A DNA stretch of 64,000 nucleotides, from contig NZ_QEYD01000004.1 of the NCBI RefSeq assembly GCF_003122215.1, positions 350,878-414,877 of the forward strand. Reading direction: 5' to 3'. The stretch comes from Pararhodobacter marinus. Its GTDB lineage: Bacteria; Pseudomonadota; Alphaproteobacteria; Rhodobacterales; Rhodobacteraceae. Of this stretch, positions 34,546 to 42,315 are shown one piece after another. The first letter of the stretch is position 1. Each line of letters begins with the position of its first letter. The notes under the pieces were generated by a model. The model made no database searches and had not been told where the DNA came from. It was given only the letters and a program-made list of their open reading frames with translations. The position numbers and the translations under genes were made by a program.

Positions 34546-35586
34546 TCAGTTGCGCTCGACGCCCAGTTCTTCGGCGACGGCGTCCAGCTGCTCCTGATAG
34601 AAGGCGATGGCCGCCTCGGCATCGACGCCGCGTTCGTTGGCATCGGCGATCCACTGGTCCCAGATCGGCGCGAGGCGCTCCTGCATCATTTCCAGATCCT
34701 CGCCCGACAGCTCGATCTGGGTCAGGCCGCCCTCGACCAGCTCGTCGACCGCCGCGGCGTTCTGCGCTTGCCAGACCTCGGCGAACTGGCGGACCATCGT
34801 CTCGCCCGACAGCGCGTCGATGGCGGCCTGATCTTCGGGGCTGATCCGGTCCCAGGCGGCGTCGCTGATGACGAGGAACTGGCTGGACGCGGCGAAACCG
34901 CCGGGCACGGCCATCACCACCGGCATATGCTCGGCCATGTTGAAGTCGCGCACAGTGCTGTAGGTTTGGAACATGCCGTCGATGATCCCGCGCGAGATCT
35001 GGTCATAGGCTTCGGTCAGCGGCGACGAGATCGACACCATGCCCAGCTCGGTCGCGATCCGCTCGACGGTCGAGCCGGGAACGCGGATGCGCAGGCCGTC
35101 GAGATCCTCGACCGTTTCCACGCCGGCGCGGGTGAACAGCTGGTACGACCCCGGCACCCACAGGCCCAGCAGATGCGTGCCTTCATGCTCGTTGGCATCC
35201 ATGAAGAACTGCTGATAGGTGCGCCAGTTGGCGATCGAGTTGACCTGCGCATTCTCCGAGGTGAAGGGCAGCTCGACCATCTCGGTCAGCTTGAAGCGTT
35301 CGGGCGTGTAGCCGTGGACGCCGAAGGCAATGTCGGCCACGCCGTTGCGCACCATGTCGAAATGCGCGCCCGGCGCACCCAGCGCAGGCAGGATCTGCAG
35401 CGCCACGCGGCCCTCGGTCGCGGCCTCGACCTCGGCGGCCCAGGGCTCGATCATCTGGGTGATGATCGGATGGGTCGGCGGCAGCCAGTTGGAAAAGCGC
35501 AGCACGACCTCTTGCGCCAGCGCGCCGGTGGCGGTGCCCAGAAGCGCCAGCCCCGAGACGGCGGCAAACAGCGTGTGTTTCATCAT
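34546..35586 (-). CDS. dctP: TRAP transporter substrate-binding protein DctP
   Basis: A 346-residue periplasmic receptor. A signal peptide ends near residue 25 (ATGALAQ-E). The mature part has the DctP pattern VVLRFSNWLPPTHP, the ligand-arginine region LRIRVPGSTVE, and the late QAAIDALSGE block. GGAGAGAAG precedes ATG 35586; a second ATG follows immediately. It is the third gene of a Q-M-P unit. Confidence 0.92.
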   Translation of the reverse strand: MMKHTLFAAVSGLALLGTATGALAQEVVLRFSNWLPPTHPIITQMIEPWAAEVEAATEGRVALQILPALGAPGAHFDMVRNGVADIAFGVHGYTPERFKLTEMVELPFTSENAQVNSIANWRTYQQFFMDANEHEGTHLLGLWVPGSYQLFTRAGVETVEDLDGLRIRVPGSTVERIATELGMVSISSPLTEAYDQISRGIIDGMFQTYSTVRDFNMAEHMPVVMAVPGGFAASSQFLVISDAAWDRISPEDQAAIDALSGETMVRQFAEVWQAQNAAAVDELVEGGLTQIELSGEDLEMMQERLAPIWDQWIADANERGVDAEAAIAFYQEQLDAVAEELGVERN

Positions 35587-35626
35587 GATCTTCTCTCCGT
35601 GTTGGTCGTGGTTTTGGTTGGTTGGC

Positions 35627-36916
35627 TCACATCATCCCGGGCAGCCACAGGGCGAGGCCGGGGACAAGAATCAGAAGCAGGATGCGGATCGCGTCGGCGA
35701 TGACGAAGGGGGTCACGCCCCGGAACATCTTGCGCAGCGAGACCTTGGGCAGAACGCCCTGAAGGACATAGATATTCATCCCCACGGGCGGCGTGATCAG
35801 CGCGACCTCGACCAGCGTGACGACGAGGATGCCGAACCAGATCGGATCGTAGCCCAGATGCAGGATCAGCGGAAAGGTGATCGGGATCGTCAGCAGCAGC
35901 ATCGACATGCTTTCCAGCACGCAGCCCAGGATCAGGTACATCACCACGATCACCAGCATCATCGCCCAGGCCGGCAGGTCCAGCCCGTTGACGAAGCTGT
36001 TCAGCGCGGCGGTGAATCCCGCAACGTTGATGAAATTGCCGAAGATCTGCGCGCCCACCAGCACGAAGAAGATCGACGCGCTCATGATCGCGGTCTGGCC
36101 CAGTGTTTCCAGCAGGATGCGCGGCGTCAGCTTGCGGCGCCACGCGGCGATGGCCAGCGCGCCGACCGCGCCCACGCCCGCCGCTTCGGTGGGGGTGAAG
36201 ACATTGCCGTAGATGCCGCCGATCACCAGCCCGAACAGCAGGATCACCGACCCGACCGAGCGCAGCGCCACGATCCGCTCGCGCCACGAGCTGCTCTCGC
36301 CCGCCGGACCCGCAGCCGGGTTGATCGCCGTGGTGACGACGACCGCGCCCACATACAGGACCGCGCCCAGAAGGCCGGGCAGGATGCCGGCGATGAACAG
36401 CTTGCCGATATCGCTCTGGGTCAGGATTCCGTAGACGATCAGCACGACCGAGGGCGGGATCATGATCCCCAGCGTCCCCGCCGCCGCGATGGAGCCCGCG
36501 GCCAGAGAATCGTCGTAGCGGTAGCGCTTCATCGACGGATAGGCCACGCGGCCCATCGTCGCCGAGGAGGCCAGGCTCGACCCGCAGACCGCCGCGAACA
36601 TGCCGCCCGCGATGATGGTCGAGATCGCCAGCCCGCCGCGCCGGTGTCCGACGAAGCGATAGGCCAGATCGAACAATTCCTTCGAGATCTCGGCGCGGCT
36701 GATGAGATTGCCCATCAGCATGAAGAGCGGGATCACCGACATGTTGAAATTGTGGACCGTGCGATAGGCGGTATCGGCCGCCATGTAGCCCGCAGGGCCC
36801 CAGTCGACGATCCAGGCAAAGCCGCCCACGCCGATGGCCAGCATGGCCAGCGCGATCGGCACCTCAAGAAACAGCAGCAGGAACAGCAGCGCCAGCGCGC
36901 AGAGCATGACGGTCAT
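35627..36916 (-). CDS. dctM: TRAP transporter large permease DctM
   Basis: A 429-residue membrane protein with about eleven to twelve hydrophobic segments. It has the family blocks FMLMGNLISRA, AICGSS-like SSLASSATMGRVAYPSMKRY, GTLGIMIPPSV and the C-terminal LITPPVGMNIYVLQG. Start 36916 overlaps the dctQ stop by one base (TGATG); the longer frame upstream is unsupported. Confidence 0.93.
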   Translation of the reverse strand: MTVMLCALALLFLLLFLEVPIALAMLAIGVGGFAWIVDWGPAGYMAADTAYRTVHNFNMSVIPLFMLMGNLISRAEISKELFDLAYRFVGHRRGGLAISTIIAGGMFAAVCGSSLASSATMGRVAYPSMKRYRYDDSLAAGSIAAAGTLGIMIPPSVVLIVYGILTQSDIGKLFIAGILPGLLGAVLYVGAVVVTTAINPAAGPAGESSSWRERIVALRSVGSVILLFGLVIGGIYGNVFTPTEAAGVGAVGALAIAAWRRKLTPRILLETLGQTAIMSASIFFVLVGAQIFGNFINVAGFTAALNSFVNGLDLPAWAMMLVIVVMYLILGCVLESMSMLLLTIPITFPLILHLGYDPIWFGILVVTLVEVALITPPVGMNIYVLQGVLPKVSLRKMFRGVTPFVIADAIRILLLILVPGLALWLPGMM

Positions 36917-37416
36917 CAGATTTCCCCCATGCCCTCGGTCGGATCGTCGCCCTCGGGCGCCTTGCGGCTGAAGATCGTGGCAAAGGCCGAGACAAGGCAC
37001 ATCGCCGCCGCGAACCACGCGAAGGGCGCCAGCGGGAAGCCCGCGAAGATCGCCCGCGCACCGCTTGCGCTCATCTGGTTGCCCAGCCGCAGCAGGTGCC
37101 ACGCGAAGAAGACATAGACCGCGATGGCCACGCCCCGGCTGACCAGCGTGAACAGCAGGTCCAGCCAACGATAGCGCTCGGCCAGCACGCGAAACAGCGT
37201 GACGCGCACATGCTCCTGTCTGAGCGTCACCACCGGCAGCGCGGCGAAGACCATGGCGCCCACGGCGATCTCGGTGATCTCGTAGGCGCCCGGGATGGGC
37301 CGGTTCAGGCTGCGCAGGATCACGTCCGAGAACGACACCCCCATCAGGAGGACGATGCACAGGGACGTCAGCACATAGAGCGGGAACAGCGCTTTCGAGG
37401 CGACCGAATAGGCCAT
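36916..37416 (-). CDS. dctQ: TRAP transporter small permease DctQ
   Basis: A 166-residue, four-helix membrane protein. The first helix is followed by SFSDVILRSLNRPIPGAYEI, and RQEHVRVTLF matches the DctQ cytoplasmic loop. The tail is acidic. It begins 34 bases after the aldo/keto reductase stop in the same operon. Confidence 0.9.
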   Translation of the reverse strand: MAYSVASKALFPLYVLTSLCIVLLMGVSFSDVILRSLNRPIPGAYEITEIAVGAMVFAALPVVTLRQEHVRVTLFRVLAERYRWLDLLFTLVSRGVAIAVYVFFAWHLLRLGNQMSASGARAIFAGFPLAPFAWFAAAMCLVSAFATIFSRKAPEGDDPTEGMGEI

Positions 37417-37450
37417 CAGCGACTCTTTCCTGCAAGCGGGGCCCGGCTGC

Positions 37451-38524
37451 TCATGCTCCGTGCACCTTGTCCGCGGGATTGGTGTTCAGGTTGTATTTCA
37501 TGATCTTGCCGTGACGCCCCTCGCGGTCGCCTTCCAGCCCGTAGACCGGCCCGTTCGGACCCGCCGCCTGCGCCAGCACCGCGTCGATGGCCGCGCGGTC
37601 TTCGGCGTCGAGCGTGACGTCGAACACTTCCAGCGTCTTCGGAAGGTGGCGGGCATAGCGCGCCCCGACGATGGCGCCGGCGACCTGCGGCTGATCCAGC
37701 ACCCAGCGCGTGGCGATCGAGGACAGCGACACGCCGTGCTTGTCGCCCACCGCCTTGAGCGTCTGCAGAAGCGTCTGGAACAGCTCCCACGAGCCGAATT
37801 CGTCGATGATGAGGCGGTACTTGATCAGGCTGCGATTCTCGAAGGAAAAGCCCGGATCCTCTTTGCCCAGCCAGTTTTCGGTCAGGAAACCGCCCGCCAG
37901 CGTGCCATAGCACAGGATCTGCACATCGCGCCGCGCGCCCCACTGGGCAAAGCCCCCGGCGGGGCGGCGGTCCAGCAGCGAATACTGCACCTGCGCCGAC
38001 ACGACATCGAAGCCCGCATCGATGAAGCGGTCCATCACCGGCGTGTCCCAGTTGGTGGTGCCCAGATTGGCGATCTTGCCCTTGCGCTGGCAGTCTTTCA
38101 GCACCTCGAGCTGCTCGACCGCGTTGCCCAGCCCCATGTCCCACCAGAAGAACTGCACCAGCGGGATCCGCTCGATCTGCAGGCGCTTGAGCGAGCGGTC
38201 GACGATGGCCTCGATCTCGTCGGGGCGGATATCGGCCAGGCGCGAGAGATCCGGCACCAGCTTGGTATGCACCACCACGCGGTCGGCGACTTCAGCCCCC
38301 CGGCGGCGGCGGACATCGGCGATGAAGTGGCCGATCATCTCTTCGACGCCGGTATAGATATCGGCGCAATCGAAGGTGGTTATCCCGGCGTCGAGAAACG
38401 CCTCCATATCGGCAATCGCGTCCTGCTGGCGGACTTCGCCATGGCCGCCGGCCAGCTGCCAGCCGCCCTTGATGACGCGGGACATCACATGGCCCGGACG
38501 CAGCTCTGCGGTTTCGACGGTCAT
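37451..38524 (-). CDS. Aldo/keto reductase-family protein with catalytic histidine replaced
   Basis: A 357-residue TIM-barrel protein of the aldo/keto reductase superfamily. The Asp and Tyr of FDCADIYTG and the Lys of VVHTKLVPD fit the catalytic tetrad. The histidine normally found in a QxHWWD segment is phenylalanine (VQFFWWD, F126). Start 38524 overlaps the upstream gene by ATGA. The cofactor-binding end (WVLDQPQVAGAIVGAR) is normal. It probably reduces or isomerises the TRAP substrate; the change may alter the reaction. Confidence 0.88.
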   Translation of the reverse strand: MTVETAELRPGHVMSRVIKGGWQLAGGHGEVRQQDAIADMEAFLDAGITTFDCADIYTGVEEMIGHFIADVRRRRGAEVADRVVVHTKLVPDLSRLADIRPDEIEAIVDRSLKRLQIERIPLVQFFWWDMGLGNAVEQLEVLKDCQRKGKIANLGTTNWDTPVMDRFIDAGFDVVSAQVQYSLLDRRPAGGFAQWGARRDVQILCYGTLAGGFLTENWLGKEDPGFSFENRSLIKYRLIIDEFGSWELFQTLLQTLKAVGDKHGVSLSSIATRWVLDQPQVAGAIVGARYARHLPKTLEVFDVTLDAEDRAAIDAVLAQAAGPNGPVYGLEGDREGRHGKIMKYNLNTNPADKVHGA

Positions 38525-38892
38525 TTCTCTTCCTTCCAGTAGGGGGTCCCGCGCTGATCGGGCAGGCCGGTTGTCGCGGCATGCGAGAACCAGCGCTTGC
38601 CTTCGCGCACGATCCGCAGCCGCCCGCCGCAATGCGGGTCCGGGCAGGCCACTTCGGCATCGGTGGTCATCCAGTCATCGGCGTCGGTCTCGCGCTGCTT
38701 GGCGGCCAGAAGCGGCAGGACCGAGGCCAGCGCGAACATCGACAGGCGGGTTTCCTTCTCGAAGACCAGCGCCTCGCCGATCACCCGGAACGAATCGCCC
38801 TCGACATGGCGGCAGACGGGCGTGCGGCCGTCCAGGACGGTCTCGACACGCAGGTCGTAGAGCCAGAAACCGCGCTCTTCCTTCTTCTCCAT
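38521..38892 (-). CDS. TIGR04076-like small conserved protein
   Basis: A 123-residue protein starting at ATG 38892 (MEKKEERG). It resembles the TIGR04076 family: a VEGDSFRV segment, a hydrophobic FALASVLPLLAAKQ helix, a WMTTDAEVACPDP segment, and cysteines that might bind metal. The family function is not known to me. It is the first gene of the TRAP operon, overlaps the AKR start, and faces the GntR gene, so it is likely part of the same catabolic step. Confidence 0.7.
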   Translation of the reverse strand: MEKKEERGFWLYDLRVETVLDGRTPVCRHVEGDSFRVIGEALVFEKETRLSMFALASVLPLLAAKQRETDADDWMTTDAEVACPDPHCGGRLRIVREGKRWFSHAATTGLPDQRGTPYWKEEK

Positions 38893-38934
38893 TCCGGGCC
38901 TTTCCGTTCTTGACCGAGTCGCCTGTGATGTGTG

Positions 38935-38952
38935 ATATTTTATCAAAGATAT
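38935..38952. promoter_or_regulatory. AT-rich imperfect palindrome, likely GntR operator
   Basis: ATATTTTATCAAAGATAT is an 18-bp imperfect palindrome (ATATnTT and AAnATAT arms) in the 84-base gap between the TRAP operon and the GntR/FCD gene. Its position suggests autoregulation and control of the operon by that GntR protein. Confidence 0.55.
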
Positions 38953-38976
38953 GATTTGGAGCTGTCAAGCACGAAC

Positions 38977-39624
38977 ATGAGCACCCCGATCATCGCCCGC
39001 ATCGACCCGTTGAAATTGCGCGAAAATGTCTACTTCGCGCTGCGCGATGCCTTTACCCGCGGCGCCTTTGCGCCGGGCGACGTGCTCAGTCTGCGTACGC
39101 TGGCCGACCAGTTGGGCGTGTCGATGACGCCGGTGCGCGAGGCGGTGCGCCGGCTGGTGGCCGAGGGCGCGCTGGTCGATACGCCCTCCCGCACGCTGAT
39201 GGTGCCGGCCTTCGATGCCCGCCGTGCGGCGGATCTGAAAGCGGCGCGGCTGGCCCTGGAAAAGCTGGCGCTGGATCAGGCGATGGAGCGGATCACGCCT
39301 GCCGAGATCGACGCGCTCGACGCGATCCTCGCGCGGCCGAAGACCGGCCCCGCCACGCAGCCCGACCTTATCGCCAACCATGATTTTCACCACACGCTCT
39401 ACGGCGTCAGCGGCTCGGCCATCCTGCTGCCGATGATCGAAGCACTCTGGCTGCAATACGGCGCCTATCTGAACCTGATCATCAACCGCCCGGCGGCGGG
39501 GCTGATCGACGAACACGCCCATCACCACGAGATCATCGCTGCCCTGCGCAAGGGCGACCGGGGCGCGGCCCACGCCGCGCTGGAAGCGGATATCACGCGG
39601 TCCTTCCATGTCCTGCTGCCCTGA
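38977..39624 (+). CDS. GntR-family regulator, FCD subfamily
   Basis: A 215-residue regulator. The winged helix is visible in LSLRTLADQLGVSMTPVREAVRRL, followed by an FCD effector domain with metal-type histidines (NHDFHHTLYG and HAHHHEII). Start 38977 (MSTPII) is preferred; an earlier in-frame ATG at 38932 lies before the palindrome and would include it. It is divergent from the TRAP/AKR operon and is its probable repressor. Confidence 0.9.
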   Translation: MSTPIIARIDPLKLRENVYFALRDAFTRGAFAPGDVLSLRTLADQLGVSMTPVREAVRRLVAEGALVDTPSRTLMVPAFDARRAADLKAARLALEKLALDQAMERITPAEIDALDAILARPKTGPATQPDLIANHDFHHTLYGVSGSAILLPMIEALWLQYGAYLNLIINRPAAGLIDEHAHHHEIIAALRKGDRGAAHAALEADITRSFHVLLP

Positions 39625-39681
39625 CGCGAAACGACCCGCGATGCAGCGCAGGCGGGCCGTTCCGATGCAGGGGGCAAGGGT

Positions 39682-40095
39682 TCAGAGCGTCAGCACGACA
39701 TAGGAATCGCGCACCTGCACTTCGTAGGTCTCGATCGTGTAGGGGCCCTCGACCAGGTCCGAGCCGGGTTTCACCGCGACGTCGAACGCCTTCACCTTCA
39801 GGCGCTGGGGATCGCAATAGGACTTGCCGGTTTCCAGGTCGAACTCCCAGCCATGCCATGGGCAGCGGACCATCTCGCCCTCGCGCTCCATCCGGTACTG
39901 GCCCGGCCGGTCGGCGCGCACCACACCCGTGACCTTGCCCAGGCAAAGCTGCGCGCCCTCGTGCGGGCAGCGATTGGCGATGGCCGACAGGCGCCCGCCG
40001 ACATTGAAAATGGCGATGTCGCGCTTGCCCACGGTGACACGCTTCGACGACCCGGCCGGAATCTCGTCCAGCCGGCAAACCACATGCTCGCTCAT
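39682..40095 (-). CDS. Rieske [2Fe-2S] protein
   Basis: A 137-residue Rieske-domain protein with both cluster motifs: CPHEGAQLC (CxH) and CPWHGW (CxxH). It is the small, stand-alone type. It ends the operon of TctC, TctAB and two amidohydrolases. It may pass electrons to an oxygenase encoded elsewhere, since no oxygenase catalytic subunit or reductase is present here. Confidence 0.9.
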   Translation of the reverse strand: MSEHVVCRLDEIPAGSSKRVTVGKRDIAIFNVGGRLSAIANRCPHEGAQLCLGKVTGVVRADRPGQYRMEREGEMVRCPWHGWEFDLETGKSYCDPQRLKVKAFDVAVKPGSDLVEGPYTIETYEVQVRDSYVVLTL

Positions 40096-40116
40096 TGATA
40101 GTGCTCCTGTCAGGCG

Positions 40117-41226
40117 TCAGGCGAGGTTGAAGACCTCGACCGCGTTGTCATGCATCAGCTTCGCGCGGTCCTCGGGCGCAAGCGGGACGCGGAAGGCGTA
40201 ATCGGGATGGTCGAAATCCCAATGCGGGTAGTCGGTCGAGAACAGCAGCCGGTCGATGCCGATCCACTCGATCAGATCCGAAAGCTGCGAGGATTTCGCC
40301 GGTTCCTCGACCGGCTGGGTCGTCAGCCACACATGGTCGCGCACATACTCCGCCGGGCGCCGCTTCAGGTCGGGCACCTCGGCGCGGTAGCGGTCGAATT
40401 CCCGCTCCATCCGCCAGACGGTCGGCGGCAGCCAGCCGAAACCGCCCTCGACAAGGATCAGCTTCAGCTTGGGGAAGCGGTCGAACACGCCCGAGAAGAT
40501 CATGCTGGCCAGAGCCGCCTGCGCGCCATGCGAGAAGGCGAAGTGCTCCTCGATATAGAACGAGGTCCAGCCGGTGCCGGTATTGGCGCGGGTGCCGAAG
40601 GCGGCGGAATGCATGCTGACGGGCAGACCCAGCGCCTCGGCGGCTTCGTAGATCGGCCAGTAGCGCTGGCTTCCGGCCGGCTCCAGCGTGCGCGGCGACA
40701 GCGAGATCTGCACGAACCGGCGGTCGCCCTCGCGCGCGCGGATCTCGCGCAGGGACGCGCCGGCATCCTCGTGCGCGATGGCAAGCGAGCCCTTGAGCCG
40801 CGCATCGGGTTCGATCCAGCGATCGAGTTGCCAGTCGTTGGTGCCGGTCGCCAAGGCCTCGGCCAGCCCGGGATGGAGCGCGGTATGCGCGGCGCTCAGG
40901 GGCTGCAGGATGCCATGGGTGATGTTCAGCGGGTCCAGAAGCTGCTCTTGCAGGAAAGGCAGGTCCGAGGCCGGCGGCCCGCCGACCGGCGGAAAGCTGT
41001 CCTGCCGCATCCCGGTCGCCAGACGCGGGTAGGGCAGGGCGCCGACCAGCGGCGAGGCGGTGTGGATGCCGAAATCCAGCACATGCCGGCGCCAGCGTTC
41101 GGGCAGGTACGAGGCCAGATCCTCGGGCGAGCGATAGGTGGGGTGGATGTCGCAATCCACCACCGGCTGGCCGGTACGGGCGACCGGGGTCGCGCCGGTC
41201 AGGTCACGGGTCAGGGTGTCAGCCAT
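40117..41226 (-). CDS. Amidohydrolase-2 (ACMSD/resorcylate decarboxylase-like) enzyme
   Basis: A 369-residue TIM-barrel metal enzyme. The N-terminal metal motif reads VDCDIHPT (DxH in place of HxH), followed by SMHSAAFG, EGGFGWLP and the C-terminal LFSTDYPHWDFDHPD aspartate motif. Relatives are decarboxylases or hydrolases of aromatic acids. Start 41226 (MADTLTRD) overlaps the stop of the paralogue upstream by eight bases. The two enzymes may be subunits of one complex or act in sequence. Confidence 0.85.
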   Translation of the reverse strand: MADTLTRDLTGATPVARTGQPVVDCDIHPTYRSPEDLASYLPERWRRHVLDFGIHTASPLVGALPYPRLATGMRQDSFPPVGGPPASDLPFLQEQLLDPLNITHGILQPLSAAHTALHPGLAEALATGTNDWQLDRWIEPDARLKGSLAIAHEDAGASLREIRAREGDRRFVQISLSPRTLEPAGSQRYWPIYEAAEALGLPVSMHSAAFGTRANTGTGWTSFYIEEHFAFSHGAQAALASMIFSGVFDRFPKLKLILVEGGFGWLPPTVWRMEREFDRYRAEVPDLKRRPAEYVRDHVWLTTQPVEEPAKSSQLSDLIEWIGIDRLLFSTDYPHWDFDHPDYAFRVPLAPEDRAKLMHDNAVEVFNLA

Positions 41227-42301
41227 GGGACAGCTCCAGTCGGTCATAGGTGGCAAGGGCATTGGCGCCCCAGACGGCGTTCTGCATCGTCTCGGGCAGG
41301 CCATGCGGCAGCCCGCGCGTGGCGTGGCGATGGGGGAAATCCGAGGACCACAGCAACATGCCGGGATCGGGCAGCTGATCCAGAACCTTGGCCGCGTTCC
41401 CGTCGTCCAGCGGGCCGTCGAAGGGCTGGGTGGTGACGCGCAGGTGACGGGTCATGTACTCGATGGGCGGCTGTTCCAGCCAGGGCACTTCGATCCGCGC
41501 GCCTTTCCAGTCCTTCGACATCCGCCACATCAGGCCCGGCAGCCAGGAAATCCCGCTTTCGGTCAGCACGACCCTCAGGGCGGGGTATTCGTTGAACACC
41601 CCTTCGGCCACCAGGCTGGCGACCTGGCTGGCGAAGGATTGCGGCTGCAGCACCGCCTCCTCGATCCGGGTATTGGGAAAGCCCGATTGGGTGGGGGCGT
41701 GGCGGTTGTTGCCGCCCGGATGGATGGCCAGCGCAAAGCCGTGCTCGGCCGCCGCGCGATAGATCGGCCAGTATTCGCGCCGTCCCAGCGGCTTCTCGCC
41801 ATTCAGAATGGCCAGGATCTGCACGAAGCGGCGGTCGCCGGCCAGGCGCTCGATCTCGGCCACGGCGGCCTCGGGGTGCTGGAAGGGCACCAGCGCCGAG
41901 GCCCGCAGGCGCGGATCGCGGTCCAGCCATTCGGCGGCCAGCCAGCGGTTGGTGGATTCGCACATCGCCGCCGCGATATAGGGATCATAGGCGGCATGCG
42001 CGCCCGACAGCACGTTCAGGATCGCCGCATCCACCCCCATCGGGTCCAGATGCGCGGCAGCCAGCCCGGCGGCATCGGCCTGCACGGCGGGATCCTCGGG
42101 ACGCTGTGGCAGCAGGCTGACGGGATAGGCCATCAGCTCCTGTCGGTCGATGCTGCGATAGGCGAACATCTCGGCCCAGAAGCGCGAGGCATGGGGCGCC
42201 AGATCGGCCAGCCGGGGCAGGCGCGGATGGATATCGCAATCGATCCGCACCAGCCGGTCGCCGGTCCCGCTTGCCGTCTTTTCCATGACGTCGGTTGTCA
42301 T
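41219..42301 (-). CDS. Amidohydrolase-2 family enzyme, paralogue of the next gene
   Basis: A 360-residue relative of the enzyme at 40117-41226. It has RIDCDIHPRLP, IHPGGNNRHAP, ESGISWLPGLMWRM and LLWSSDFPHRHATRG, the same metal framework with a differing pocket. It starts 14 bases after the TctAB stop (ATG 42301; 42286 is possible). An N-terminal extension of about 18 residues precedes the barrel. Confidence 0.85.
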   Translation of the reverse strand: MTTDVMEKTASGTGDRLVRIDCDIHPRLPRLADLAPHASRFWAEMFAYRSIDRQELMAYPVSLLPQRPEDPAVQADAAGLAAAHLDPMGVDAAILNVLSGAHAAYDPYIAAAMCESTNRWLAAEWLDRDPRLRASALVPFQHPEAAVAEIERLAGDRRFVQILAILNGEKPLGRREYWPIYRAAAEHGFALAIHPGGNNRHAPTQSGFPNTRIEEAVLQPQSFASQVASLVAEGVFNEYPALRVVLTESGISWLPGLMWRMSKDWKGARIEVPWLEQPPIEYMTRHLRVTTQPFDGPLDDGNAAKVLDQLPDPGMLLWSSDFPHRHATRGLPHGLPETMQNAVWGANALATYDRLELSHG

Positions 42302-42315
42302 TGCAGCGATTCCTT

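Noticed and set aside
38932..38976. Earlier ATG for the GntR gene at 38932
   Set aside because: It would translate the AT-rich palindrome and add residues not typical of GntR N-termini; 38977 was preferred, though its ribosome site is weak.
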